Positions 25,230 through 33,289 of a DNA stretch of 40,510 bases are shown piece after piece (positions within the stretch are counted from its first letter, which is position 1; every line of letters starts with the position of its first letter). The notes beneath the pieces were generated by a model that saw only the letters and a list, made by a program, of their open reading frames with translations, was not told the DNA's origin and did not search any database. The DNA comes from Chitinophagaceae bacterium. GTDB lineage: Bacteria; Bacteroidota; Bacteroidia; Chitinophagales; Chitinophagaceae. The stretch covers positions 1 to 40,510 of the forward strand of contig JAIXOJ010000186.1 in assembly GCA_027486835.1 (NCBI GenBank), written 5' to 3'. Position numbers and translations under genes: made by a program.

Positions 25230-25943
25230 TTAAGACACAATGGTAATTTGCTGCTCGGAAATGTGTGATAATCCATTGAAATGTAAAATCACATTTGCGG
25301 TAACAATAACGTCACGCTCGCAATAATCGGCAATGCGTTTTAGATTGCCTTCTTGATAATAGACATGTTGTACCATACTGCCATCCATGTCGGATTTTGA
25401 AGTGGGTATTCCCAAGACATTAGCCAATAAATGCAAGGTGATGTAATTTTTATGGTCGCCGAATTTCCACCAATTCAGTGTGTCAAACATTTTCACCTCC
25501 CATGGTTTTTTGTCGTGCATTTGAAAGTAGCTAGGTAAGGCAATTTTATTGATAAGCATACGCCTACAGATATAGGGGATGTCAAACTCTTTGATGTTAT
25601 GGCCAGCAAATTGAAAATGAGGATTTTTTTTGTGCACTCGATCACACAAAACAATAAAGGCAGTTAATAATTCTGATTCATCGTGGCCATACAAACTTTT
25701 TACTTTTAAGGACGGTATATTTTCATGGTTTTGATAGAAGAAAGCAGTAGAAATACACACAATTTTTCCAAATTCTGCTAAAATACCAGCCCTTTGTAAG
25801 AAACTTTCTGTAGGTGGTGTATTTTCTGGCACGGTTTTAGAAATTTTATCTATCCAGAGCTGTTGCCATGTTTCCGAAAGTGATTCAAAGTTCGCCACAC
25901 AAGGCACTGTTTCTATATCGATTACCAATAAGTTGCTTATCAT
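25230..25943 (-). CDS. 3'-5' exonuclease, PolB-exonuclease-like
   Basis: A 237-residue DnaQ-fold nuclease of the predicted PolB-exo2 kind. All three exonuclease motifs are visible: Exo I LLVIDIETVP with D9 and E11, Exo II FAGHNIKEFDIPYI with the metal-binding Asp, and Exo III ADYCERDVIVTANV (Y-x3-D). These acids bind two metal ions and hydrolyse nucleotides from a 3' end. There is no polymerase domain, so it acts as a free exonuclease, perhaps in repair. It is divergent from the coiled-coil gene, with only 42 bp between the two start codons. Confidence 0.88.
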   Translation of the reverse strand: MISNLLVIDIETVPCVANFESLSETWQQLWIDKISKTVPENTPPTESFLQRAGILAEFGKIVCISTAFFYQNHENIPSLKVKSLYGHDESELLTAFIVLCDRVHKKNPHFQFAGHNIKEFDIPYICRRMLINKIALPSYFQMHDKKPWEVKMFDTLNWWKFGDHKNYITLHLLANVLGIPTSKSDMDGSMVQHVYYQEGNLKRIADYCERDVIVTANVILHFNGLSHISEQQITIVS

Positions 25944-25985
25944 CTTTAATTTTTTATATTTTAACCCACTTAAAAAAAGAACAAA

Positions 25986-26963
25986 ATGAGTGCCTCACCA
26001 AATGAATCTCAATCAACTGTTAAAAAAGACAGCCGTAAATTAATCTACGGAATTTTAACCACCATCCTCCTAGCAACTTGGGGATACATTATTTACGACA
26101 AAAGCACCACTAAGGAAGCCATTAGTGAAAAAGAAAAACAAATCATATTCGTTAGTAGCGAAAAGGATTCTATTCAGCAAGCTTTTAATGCTGCAAGTGC
26201 AAAACTTGATGAACTTACCAGTAGTAACACAAAGCTAAATGGCGATTTGGCTGCTAAAAACGACAATATCCAGAAACTTAAGCAAGAAATTAGCTCTGTA
26301 CTTAGCAAAAAAAATGCTAGTGCCGCAGAGTTAAATAAGGCAAAAGAACAAATTACGGAGTTAAACAGTAAAATAGATGGTTTATATGCCGAAGTAGAAA
26401 AACTAAAAGGCGAAAATAAATTGTTAGCGGATAAAAATTCCACATTGACTCACGAGAGGGATAGTTTGTATTCAGATAAAAACAACCTTCAAAACAACTT
26501 GAGTTCCTTACAAAACGATAAGAAGAATGTGGAAAATTTAGCTTCTACCTTACACGCTTCTAAAATTTCTTTAACGGGCATTGTTAAGAAGAGCGACGGT
26601 AAAGAAAAGGAAACAACCACTGCTAAAAATGTGAATATCCTCAGAATAAATTTTGATTTGGATCCTAATGTACTTTCACCAACCGGCACTAAAGATTTAT
26701 ATATCTGCATTGTTGGTTTAGACGGCAAAACCATTACAAAAACTCCTACTGATTCTATTTTCAAAAGCAGGGACGGTGGCATCATGTCCTTTACCAGCAA
26801 GTTGACTGTTGACTATGAACAAGGGAAGAAAGTTCCAGTAAAATTTGATTGGAAAAATCCCGATGGCTTTAAAGTAGGCAATTACAAAATAGAAATTTAT
26901 AACAACGGATTTAAAATTGGTGAAGGCACCAAAGAATTTAAGAAAGGTGGATTATTTGGTTAG
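25986..26963 (+). CDS. Membrane-anchored coiled-coil protein of unknown function
   Basis: A 325-residue protein. One membrane segment near the N-terminus (residues about 19-37, KLIYGILTTILLATWGYIIY) is preceded by a short polar stretch. Residues about 45-195 are rich in K, E, L, N and S with heptad spacing and should form a long coiled coil. The last 115 residues form a probable beta domain (ILRINFDLDPNVLSPTGTKD, then YICIVGLDGKTIT and GNYKIEIYNNGFKIGEGTKEF). The layout suggests a periplasmic stalk with a binding domain. The name is not known to me. A weak promoter-like pair, TTG (25933) and TATATTTT (25955), is spaced as in Bacteroidota. The stop codon lies inside a perfect hairpin. Confidence 0.8.
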   Translation: MSASPNESQSTVKKDSRKLIYGILTTILLATWGYIIYDKSTTKEAISEKEKQIIFVSSEKDSIQQAFNAASAKLDELTSSNTKLNGDLAAKNDNIQKLKQEISSVLSKKNASAAELNKAKEQITELNSKIDGLYAEVEKLKGENKLLADKNSTLTHERDSLYSDKNNLQNNLSSLQNDKKNVENLASTLHASKISLTGIVKKSDGKEKETTTAKNVNILRINFDLDPNVLSPTGTKDLYICIVGLDGKTITKTPTDSIFKSRDGGIMSFTSKLTVDYEQGKKVPVKFDWKNPDGFKVGNYKIEIYNNGFKIGEGTKEFKKGGLFG

Positions 26964-26980
26964 TATCTAACCAAATAATC
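26950..26980 (+). promoter_or_regulatory. Perfect hairpin over the stop codon
   Basis: A 14-bp perfect inverted repeat (gattatttggttag, tat, ctaaccaaataatc). The last four codons and the TAG stop of the coiled-coil protein form its left arm, and the right arm is untranslated. It sits just before the terminator. It may protect the mRNA end or fold in competition with it. Confidence 0.7.
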
Positions 26981-26984
26981 TAAA

Positions 26985-27022
26985 AAAAGGCAGCTAATGA
27001 ATAATGTCATTAGCTGCCTTTT
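26985..27022. terminator. Intrinsic terminator between convergent genes
   Basis: The stem aaaaggcagctaatga pairs with tcattagctgcctttt around the loop ATAATG, with an A-run on one side and a T-rich run on the other. It can serve the coiled-coil gene on the plus strand and the hypothetical gene on the minus strand. Confidence 0.9.
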
Positions 27023-27055
27023 CTGTTTGTAGCAAAAAATAGGTAAATCAAAAAA

Positions 27056-27478
27056 TTACAATTTAGCTTTCATTTCGTCTAAAGCTTTGCTTTGGATTAG
27101 TAAACTTTCGATAGTTTCAATAGTTTCTTTCTCCATAAATATTTTCTTTAGTGTTTCCAGCATTTCTTCATCTGAATGTGCTGTATAAATGGTAGCCATT
27201 GGTTTTATACGGGATGTAATGGTAACTGGGTAATACTTGATGATATCATGCTCTACTGTTACAACTGATGCTACGTAATAATCAAGTTTAGGGGCTGTAA
27301 TTTTAAGTACATGAGCTACTTTGTTTGCTCCAGAATCGTGATTTGAAGTAACCACTTCTGCCTTTATATAGTTACTACTACTCTTTTCCAAAAAATTCGC
27401 TTGTTCTTCTACGATAATTTTTGGGGTTTTAATTTTGGCGATGTTTACAAAAGAAGGCCATAAATTAGTACTGCTCAT
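27056..27478 (-). CDS. Hypothetical protein
   Basis: A 140-residue soluble protein that I do not recognise. The start at 27478 (MSSTNLWPSF) is preferred over 27514, because the extra 12 residues look like chance and the remaining start is compact. It has no signal peptide and no membrane segment. The middle is beta-rich (YIKAEVVTS, HVLKITAPKLDYYVASVVTV, YYPVTITSRI), followed by a helical end (EEMLETLKKIFMEKETIETI). It stands alone between a coiled-coil gene and the AraC/cupin pair. Confidence 0.65.
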   Translation of the reverse strand: MSSTNLWPSFVNIAKIKTPKIIVEEQANFLEKSSSNYIKAEVVTSNHDSGANKVAHVLKITAPKLDYYVASVVTVEHDIIKYYPVTITSRIKPMATIYTAHSDEEMLETLKKIFMEKETIETIESLLIQSKALDEMKAKL

Positions 27479-27750
27479 TATTTCTAAAATAAGTTTTTGT
27501 AGTCCTAGATACAAAGATTTTAAAACCCGGAGTTTTTAATTATCCAAAATGCTCTAGAAGGACTAAGGTTGCTAAAAAAAGAAGCAAATATTTTGTTTTT
27601 TTCTCAATGAGCAAAGATGTTTTTTGCAAGATCTACTTAATTTAACCTGTAAACTATAAAAAGTTTGGTGTTTACTGGGCCTATGGCTTAAAAAAATAGC
27701 ATACAGTCTCTTTTTTTTAAAGACACAATCTTGTATAAACAAGTGCAGCC

Positions 27751-28347
27751 TTAAATATTTTCAAGTGTTTCTTTCCTTTTTTCCTTCAGTTTTTTGTAGT
27801 AAGATGGTGAAAGACCGGTAATCTTTTTAAATTGGTTGGATAAGTGTGCCACGCTACTATACTGTAGCTTGTAAGAAATTTCCGTTAGGTTAAGTTCGTC
27901 ATACAATAACAATTCTTTTACCTTTTCAATTTTATGTACAATAATGTATTGCTGTATCGTAATGCCTTTCACTTCAGAAAATATATTGGCTAAATAAGTA
28001 TAATCGTAACCCATTTTTTTACTGATGTATTCTGAATATTTCACTTCTGGTAGTTCATCGGCATAATGAACCATCTCGATAATGATATTTTTTACTTTTT
28101 CTATTAAGATACTCCGTTTGTCATCCAACAATTCGAGACCATAATTTAAAAGACTTAGTTTCAGTGCATCATGCTCTGCTAGGTTTAATTCTTCGGTTAT
28201 TTCTACAAATCCTAAATCAACATTTGTAAAGTGCAAACCCATTTTTAGCAACTCATCCTTTACAACCATTTTGCACCGAAGACTTACCATGTATTTAATG
28301 TACAGTTTCAATGAAGTATTTTTTTGAGATAAAGATGAGATGACCAA
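27751..28347 (-). CDS. Short AraC-family regulator with HMA-like N-terminal region
   Basis: A 198-residue regulator. Residues about 95-190 form an AraC-type double helix-turn-helix domain (YTYLANIFSEVKGITIQQYI, then LNLTEISYKLQYSSVAHLSN, QFKKITGLSPSYYK). The N-terminal region of about 80 residues (LYIKYMVSLRCKMVVKDELL, then VDLGFVEI) resembles an HMA ferredoxin-like fold with a motif reading VSLRC, so one Cys of a CxxC pair is Ser here. It is not the usual sugar-binding cupin of AraC proteins. It follows a small cupin gene (53 bp gap) on the same strand and is probably co-expressed. Targets are unknown. Confidence 0.85.
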   Translation of the reverse strand: MVISSLSQKNTSLKLYIKYMVSLRCKMVVKDELLKMGLHFTNVDLGFVEITEELNLAEHDALKLSLLNYGLELLDDKRSILIEKVKNIIIEMVHYADELPEVKYSEYISKKMGYDYTYLANIFSEVKGITIQQYIIVHKIEKVKELLLYDELNLTEISYKLQYSSVAHLSNQFKKITGLSPSYYKKLKEKRKETLENI

Positions 28348-28399
28348 TGTATCCTATTTTTTTTAAAATCAAGATATTCATTGGTATTCATGTTAGCTA

Positions 28400-28741
28400 T
28401 TAATCTTCATAACCACTTTTAATTGTAGTAGTGATCATTTTAAATTGCTCAGTTGCATTAAAGCAATAAGTGGAATGTGCGGGTATAACAATGCCTTCTC
28501 CCAGTTTTAGAGGGATGCTTTTTTTGTTAATAATTAATTCCGCTGCGCCATCTATTATTTGTACGTAAATGTCGAAGGGTGAAATTTTATCGCCTAATTC
28601 TTCCCCTGCATCTACCGAGGAGACAATCACACTTCCTGTAGCTTTTTTTATAATTGTTTTACTAACAACTGCTTGAGGAATATACTCTATTATTTCAATA
28701 ATCATATGAGCCTGCATCTTTTCAATTTCTTTGGTATCCAT
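28400..28741 (-). CDS. Small cupin-domain protein
   Basis: A 113-residue single cupin barrel. Seen: SPFDIYVQIIDGAAELIINK (conserved cupin motif 1 region, without the usual HxH) and LKLGEGIVIPAHSTYCFNA (motif 2 with one His). The metal site is thus reduced, which hints at a binding rather than an enzymatic role, or at another ligand set. It sits directly upstream of the AraC regulator in the same direction, so it may sense a ligand for it or be a partner of it. That link is inference. Confidence 0.85.
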   Translation of the reverse strand: MDTKEIEKMQAHMIIEIIEYIPQAVVSKTIIKKATGSVIVSSVDAGEELGDKISPFDIYVQIIDGAAELIINKKSIPLKLGEGIVIPAHSTYCFNATEQFKMITTTIKSGYED

Positions 28742-28824
28742 TTTTAATTTTTTTGTGGCGATAAATATCCAGATGTAATCTTCTCAACTGAGCTAACATT
28801 TATTATGCATTTTGGTATAAAACA

Positions 28825-28866
28825 AATGAGCACTACAAATCTTCTAAACTATTTACAGTGCTCATT
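28825..28866 (-). terminator. Possible terminator after the YtxH gene
   Basis: A perfect 10-bp stem (aatgagcact/agtgctcatt) around 22 bases, followed on the minus strand by a T-rich stretch (ttgttttat). It lies 15 bp after the stop of the YtxH gene and would separate it from the cupin/AraC pair. The loop is long and the T-run broken. Confidence 0.5.
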
Positions 28867-28881
28867 GCAAGGAAATGCTTT

Positions 28882-29175
28882 TTACTTAATAGATAAATGA
28901 TCTTCGTTTACTTTCGATTTCATCGATTTAGTCAATTCTCTGATTTTATCCTGGGCTAAACTCTCTAATCCTTCTACTTTCACTCGTAAAACATTTACCT
29001 CTTCTTGCACTTTGTCTTTCATGTCATCTGACAAATCTTTGGCTCCCTTAAGTAAGTTTTTATAGGTTCTTGACCCCTTGTGTGGTGCAAGAAAAATACC
29101 AAGTACACCACCAATGGCGGTACCAACTAATAATGCACTAATAATCTTTCCGGTGCTACTGTTTGAATTTTCCAT
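28882..29175 (-). CDS. YtxH-domain protein
   Basis: A 97-residue protein with the YtxH pattern: one glycine-rich membrane segment at about 9-28 (GKIISALLVGTAIGGVLGIF), the typical LAPHKGSRTYKNLL just after it, then a charged helix to the end (MKDKVQEEVNVLRVKVEGLE and further). YtxH proteins are small envelope proteins often tied to general stress in bacteria. Here it follows the 51-residue membrane protein gene after 28 bp, in the same direction, so the two are likely one transcript. Confidence 0.88.
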   Translation of the reverse strand: MENSNSSTGKIISALLVGTAIGGVLGIFLAPHKGSRTYKNLLKGAKDLSDDMKDKVQEEVNVLRVKVEGLESLAQDKIRELTKSMKSKVNEDHLSIK

Positions 29176-29203
29176 AATTGTAAAGGTTTGAAAATGGTGA
29201 AAA

Positions 29204-29359
29204 TTAAAGGAGACGATTACCCCTTATGATGCGTAATAAAATGGTGATAACTGCAATAACTAATAGGATATGTATCAAATAGCCAACATTATAGACAAAA
29301 AAACCAGTCGCCCAAAAAATGATTAATAATACTGCAATAAGGTATAAAAGATTATTCAT
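29204..29359 (-). CDS. 51-residue lmo0937-like small membrane protein
   Basis: A short gene with an ATG at 29357-29359 and a TAA at 29204-29206. The product starts MNNLLYLIAVLLIIFWATGF and has two hydrophobic helices (about 3-22 and 26-43) joined by a short YNVGYLIH turn, then a basic end (RIIRGNRLL). This two-helix pattern with a central Gly and terminal R-rich tail fits the lmo0937/DUF5670 family of tiny membrane proteins, often found near stress genes. It lies 28 bp upstream of the YtxH gene in the same direction. The role in the family is not known to me. Confidence 0.8.
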   Translation of the reverse strand: MNNLLYLIAVLLIIFWATGFFVYNVGYLIHILLVIAVITILLRIIRGNRLL

Positions 29360-29862
29360 AAGGAAATTGGATGTTGGTGTGAGTTGATTTTTTTTCTACT
29401 GCAAAGATGGAGAAATAGGTAAAGATTCAATTACACCATTGGTTATGAAAGTTACATGAATGCCACATTAAGTGATAGTATAAGATAATGAATTAAATAA
29501 TACAGTGCATTTTTGCGAAATTTCTTCGTGATTTTTAATTGGGGTATTAGTAATCATCCGCGTTTTTATGGGGTGTAAGATTCGTACTTCTTTTTAGGAT
29601 TAAATTCAGTAAACCTCTTTTTTGTTGTTTTTAGTCAAGGAGATCTTTACATCAAATTGTACATTTTATTATAGCAGTTTTCGGAGTTATTTTATCATAA
29701 CTTGGTATTAATTTTCTAGAATTTATAGGATGTTAGGTTAATAAGTAGGTGTTCTAGAATTATTTATTCCAAATAAACAAGGTCTATTATTTTTAGGTAT
29801 TTGGAGGTGATGAAGGTCGATTACCTTAAAAAAGCCATTTTTACCCACTTAATTACTTGGTT
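29360..29862. other. Divergent spacer without recognised sites
   Basis: An AT-rich stretch of about 500 bp between the minus-strand small membrane protein gene and the plus-strand phosphoesterase. It should contain promoters for both directions. I see no ORF, strong hairpin, repeat or RNA gene in it. Confidence 0.5.
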
Positions 29863-30366
29863 ATGACCCAAATTGGAATAATTTCAGATACCCATGGTTA
29901 CCTAGATCCGCGTATTAGCCAACACTTTGCATCATGTGATGAAATTTGGCACATCGGTGATTTTGGAACTTTACTGTTGGCTGATCAACTTGGGGAGCAT
30001 AAACCACTTCGAGGTGTTTTTGGCAACATAGACGGTTTAGATATTCGTGCAAAATATCCGCTGTATCAATCCTTTAAATGTGAGGAGGTTAATGTTTTGA
30101 TGACCCACATAGGTGGATTCCCACCAAAGTATAACAAGGATAGTTTGCCACTCATTAAAACTTACCAGCCTCAGTTGTTCCTAAGTGGTCATTCTCATAT
30201 TACCAAAGTCATGTACGATGAACGACTACAATGTTTACACATCAATCCAGGCGCTGCCGGGAAACATGGCTGGCAAAAAGTAAGAACCATTGTAAGGATT
30301 TGCATTGATGGGAAAAGTATTACCAAATGCGAAGTAATTGAACTAAAGGATTCTCCAGCTTCATAA
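29863..30366 (+). CDS. YfcE/MJ0936-type metallophosphoesterase
   Basis: A 167-residue calcineurin-like phosphoesterase. The ATG at 29863 is chosen over the upstream TTG at 29857, since MTQIGIISDTHG puts the first strand at the start. The metal-binding motifs are all present: ISDTHG, HIGDFG, VFGNIDG, LMTHIGG and LSGHSHI. Members of this family hydrolyse phosphodiesters or phosphomonoesters with Mn or similar ions in the cytoplasm. The true substrate is unknown. It is a single gene and ends before a strong terminator shared with the convergent RNase gene. Confidence 0.9.
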   Translation: MTQIGIISDTHGYLDPRISQHFASCDEIWHIGDFGTLLLADQLGEHKPLRGVFGNIDGLDIRAKYPLYQSFKCEEVNVLMTHIGGFPPKYNKDSLPLIKTYQPQLFLSGHSHITKVMYDERLQCLHINPGAAGKHGWQKVRTIVRICIDGKSITKCEVIELKDSPAS

Positions 30367-30513
30367 AGCCTGTACTTTTTAGTTCAATTGGTTACATAAT
30401 TTAGTGCGTTTAGGGAGTACTTCTTTCTAAAATTCTCAAGCATAAATAAAAGTAGAATCGGATTTTCAATGGCTCAATACACACATTGTTTTGTTGAAAA
30501 AATACAATCGTGG

Positions 30514-30558
30514 GATACGAAAAAAGCACCCAGTTTACTTAGGTGCTTTCTTCGTATC
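30514..30558. terminator. Bidirectional terminator
   Basis: A 17-bp stem with one mismatch (gatacgaaaaaagcacc/ggtgctttcttcgtatc) around 11 bases, placed between the convergent phosphoesterase and RNase genes and only 16 bp from the latter's stop codon. Confidence 0.82.
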
Positions 30559-30574
30559 ATAACATTGTATCTCG

Positions 30575-31963
30575 TTATTTCAAATCAGGCATTAGTACAT
30601 CGTTTCCTTTGATAATAAACGAAAAACGGTAATAATCCAAGTTTTCTGCCACCCATGAATCTTCCAACTTCCACTCTCTAAAATTATCATTGCTAACAAG
30701 CAGACAGTGTGTTTTTTTCACGTGGTTAATGATAAACATGTCGGCAGAAGTTTCTCGTGGAGCCTCTAAATACTCTGACACTTTTTTGAGTTCAACTAAT
30801 TTTTCTGGATCGATTATTTTATGCCTAAGCGAGGCGTCAACAATAACTGAAACTTTGGGGAAACCTTTACTCAGAAGAAAATTTACCATCTTGATAATAT
30901 TAGACAATTGAGGTCTTACTCCATTTACCGTTTGCGCAACGCTGTTGTGTGCAACATTACTGCCGTCAATGATTATTTCTCGGTCTTGCATCAAATTAAT
31001 TTGGAAAAATTCTCCATCTCCGTCATAGTAACCATATCGCTTAATATGCCTGTCCTTAGTTAAAAAATGGATAATGTCTGTTTGTTCATGCAGTACGGTT
31101 ACAAACCATTTAGGCAATTCATCCGTGTGGGTGTATCTGTACTCGCCAATTTGTTTTTTGAATAAATCCGTCAACTTGTTAATCGATATTTTTTTGCCTT
31201 GTTCAATTTTGGAAAGCAGTACTAGCATTACCGATTTATCGTGTGCACCCACTTGTGTGAATAATGATTTTAAATCTGTAAAATGGCGGTAATCCTGGGC
31301 GTTAATTGCTCCACAGGCTTGGGCCTCCTTCCATTCTGAATAATGTCTAAAGCCAGCTTTTTTTCCTTCTTCATATTCTCTAAGTGTAGGAAATCCTAGT
31401 TCTGTGGCTACCAAGAAACTATTTGCGTCAGTAAATCCACTCGTAAAGGCATTAATAAACTGTTTATAATCTACAAAGCCTTTTTCAATGGCAAAGTTGT
31501 ACAAATCAACCGCGGTGTTACAATGCTCAATCCGAGCTAAAGAGGGATAGGTTTCCGTCATTTTTATATAGTGCTTAAAGCCATCTACAAAGCCTGTGGC
31601 CTGCATTGCTTTGAAAATGGCGGGGTCTTTTACCCCTCCTTGTTGGAGCATTTGGAAATCTTGGAAATTGTCTATGCCCGCCTGTTGTGCTTGATAAAAA
31701 ATTGCTGCAGCTTCAAAACCTGCATCGGATGCTTTTTTGAAATCGGCTATTGAATTAAACCCTAAACTGTTTTGTTGGATAACTGCATTGTTGAAAATGG
31801 TTAGAAACACTGCATCTGAAACTGCTTCGGATTTGAAAACGAAAATGTTTTTGATATTGTTATCATCAATAAATTTCCAGAATTCATAAAGGTGCGAAAA
31901 CTCAATTCGGTTCGCAGCTTCCACCCCTTTTACTTTAAAATAATTTACTTCTGTCGGTTTCAT
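30575..31963 (-). CDS. Zc3h12a/NYN-type RNase domain with N-terminal short helical repeats
   Basis: A 462-residue cytoplasmic protein. Residues about 325-450 match a PIN/NYN RNase domain of the Zc3h12a type: REIIIDGSNVAHNS with D333, VSVIVDASLRHKI with D376, ETSADMFIINHV with D408, and HCLLVSNDNFREW with D426. These four acids fit a metal-dependent RNA-cutting site. Residues about 70-230 are repeats of 13-14 residues with the pattern F/Y..A...GF (DYKQFINAFTSGF, TDANSFLVATELGF, PTLREYEEGKKAGF), each probably one helix. Residues 230-320 form a further linker domain. It lies 34 bp after an unknown gene in the same direction, so the two look like an operon. Role: RNA decay or processing, or a defence/toxin function. 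None is proved. Confidence 0.8.
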   Translation of the reverse strand: MKPTEVNYFKVKGVEAANRIEFSHLYEFWKFIDDNNIKNIFVFKSEAVSDAVFLTIFNNAVIQQNSLGFNSIADFKKASDAGFEAAAIFYQAQQAGIDNFQDFQMLQQGGVKDPAIFKAMQATGFVDGFKHYIKMTETYPSLARIEHCNTAVDLYNFAIEKGFVDYKQFINAFTSGFTDANSFLVATELGFPTLREYEEGKKAGFRHYSEWKEAQACGAINAQDYRHFTDLKSLFTQVGAHDKSVMLVLLSKIEQGKKISINKLTDLFKKQIGEYRYTHTDELPKWFVTVLHEQTDIIHFLTKDRHIKRYGYYDGDGEFFQINLMQDREIIIDGSNVAHNSVAQTVNGVRPQLSNIIKMVNFLLSKGFPKVSVIVDASLRHKIIDPEKLVELKKVSEYLEAPRETSADMFIINHVKKTHCLLVSNDNFREWKLEDSWVAENLDYYRFSFIIKGNDVLMPDLK

Positions 31964-31997
31964 ACGCTTTCTTTAACGGGTTATTTGATTAAAATTA

Positions 31998-33098
31998 TTA
32001 GTCAACATGTAACGATTTTTTTACGGGATAAATTTGTTCAGTTGTTGCATTTTGTTCTTGTGAAAAAGAAACGGGATTATCAAAAATTTCAGTGCAAAAA
32101 AATGGCATTACCATAGTTTCAGGTACATTAGAATAAAGGCTGTTGAATTGTTCAATGTCAATCATGTTAGACTCTGCCATTCCCTTGATTAATTGTTGAG
32201 AGGTTCCTATTGCAAGGTTTATACGCATGTAGTCTTGTCCATGTTGCATGTTTTTGCACATTTGGATTAACTCATTTGCATAAATGGCCTGTTGAATTTT
32301 TTCATTTTCTGCGGCTAATGCATTGGAGAAATAGGTATTAATTTGAGTAGCATGATCTTCTTGGTTGTGTATAATAGTGACCCAATTAAACAATGCTTTA
32401 TTAAACGATAAACGATAGGGTTCTAATTCCCTCCGTACAGTTTTTAGCTCTGTAGAGGTGAGAATATTAAGATTGGGTAATTCTAATAAGGGCAAATAAA
32501 AAGGAAATGTATCCGAACTACTTTGATGTAAATATTGAATGGATGTCGCTTGTTCAATTTGAGAAAAAGCTTCTTTTGGAATTAAAAATAATGTCTGTTT
32601 TGGCGAATTGTTGATTCCAATACTATTTCCCAAAAATTCCGTAATCCATTGGTTGTTTTCTTTATCAAATGGCTGTGGGGACAATTGCAGTATCTGGTTA
32701 TCGGCTAGGTCTTTGAGTGCTGACAAGCCAGATTTTTCAAGATTTGCAATAATCGGCTGAGCCAAAGTTGTAAATGTAGCGTTTAGCCATTCCGAGATTT
32801 TTTGGGTAGTTACTACTTGTAGTTGAGATTGCTGTACCGTATTTGATTTTTGAAACAGATTAATTGTTTCAGTTAAATTCATAGCTGCACTTTCTTCTAA
32901 ATTATTTTTTTGGTCAAGTAAGAAGGCAATCTTTTCATCGATAGTAGCATTACTTAATTGTGTATCTAGGTAAATATTTGTTCCCCCACTACCAATAGAA
33001 ATAGTTTTATCTGCCAGCAGATAACCAGTTCTTAGCAGTCGTGACTCTGAGCCTAAACTTATTGATGAATGATTGTTATTAAAAACAATAAATTCCAT
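31998..33098 (-). CDS. Hypothetical protein, likely partner of the RNase
   Basis: A 366-residue protein that I do not recognise. The ATG at 33098 (MEFIVFNNNHSS) is preferred. The upstream Met at 33164 would add a hydrophobic stretch (LFFYTIISITLVANI), so a membrane-anchored longer form is not fully excluded. It is rich in Gln, Asn, Leu and Ser and looks mostly helical. The N-terminus is beta-like with a Gly-rich SIGSGGTNIYLD. There are no catalytic motifs, membrane segments or Cys clusters in the main part. It ends 34 bp before the RNase gene and is divergent from the response regulator, so it heads a two-gene unit. Confidence 0.7.
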   Translation of the reverse strand: MEFIVFNNNHSSISLGSESRLLRTGYLLADKTISIGSGGTNIYLDTQLSNATIDEKIAFLLDQKNNLEESAAMNLTETINLFQKSNTVQQSQLQVVTTQKISEWLNATFTTLAQPIIANLEKSGLSALKDLADNQILQLSPQPFDKENNQWITEFLGNSIGINNSPKQTLFLIPKEAFSQIEQATSIQYLHQSSSDTFPFYLPLLELPNLNILTSTELKTVRRELEPYRLSFNKALFNWVTIIHNQEDHATQINTYFSNALAAENEKIQQAIYANELIQMCKNMQHGQDYMRINLAIGTSQQLIKGMAESNMIDIEQFNSLYSNVPETMVMPFFCTEIFDNPVSFSQEQNATTEQIYPVKKSLHVD

Positions 33099-33289
33099 TA
33101 TATTTGTTTTAATATTTGCAACTAAAGTAATTGAAATAATCGTATAAAAAAACAGGTAGGGCATTTCAGGATATTTTATTTTTCTGAGAGTAGGTTTTTT
33201 TTCGAGTTGAAATCCAATAATCGGTTGCTAAAAAGAGAATGTCTACTTATTGTTGCAGACACACGAAAACTATAAATAAAGGGAACGGA

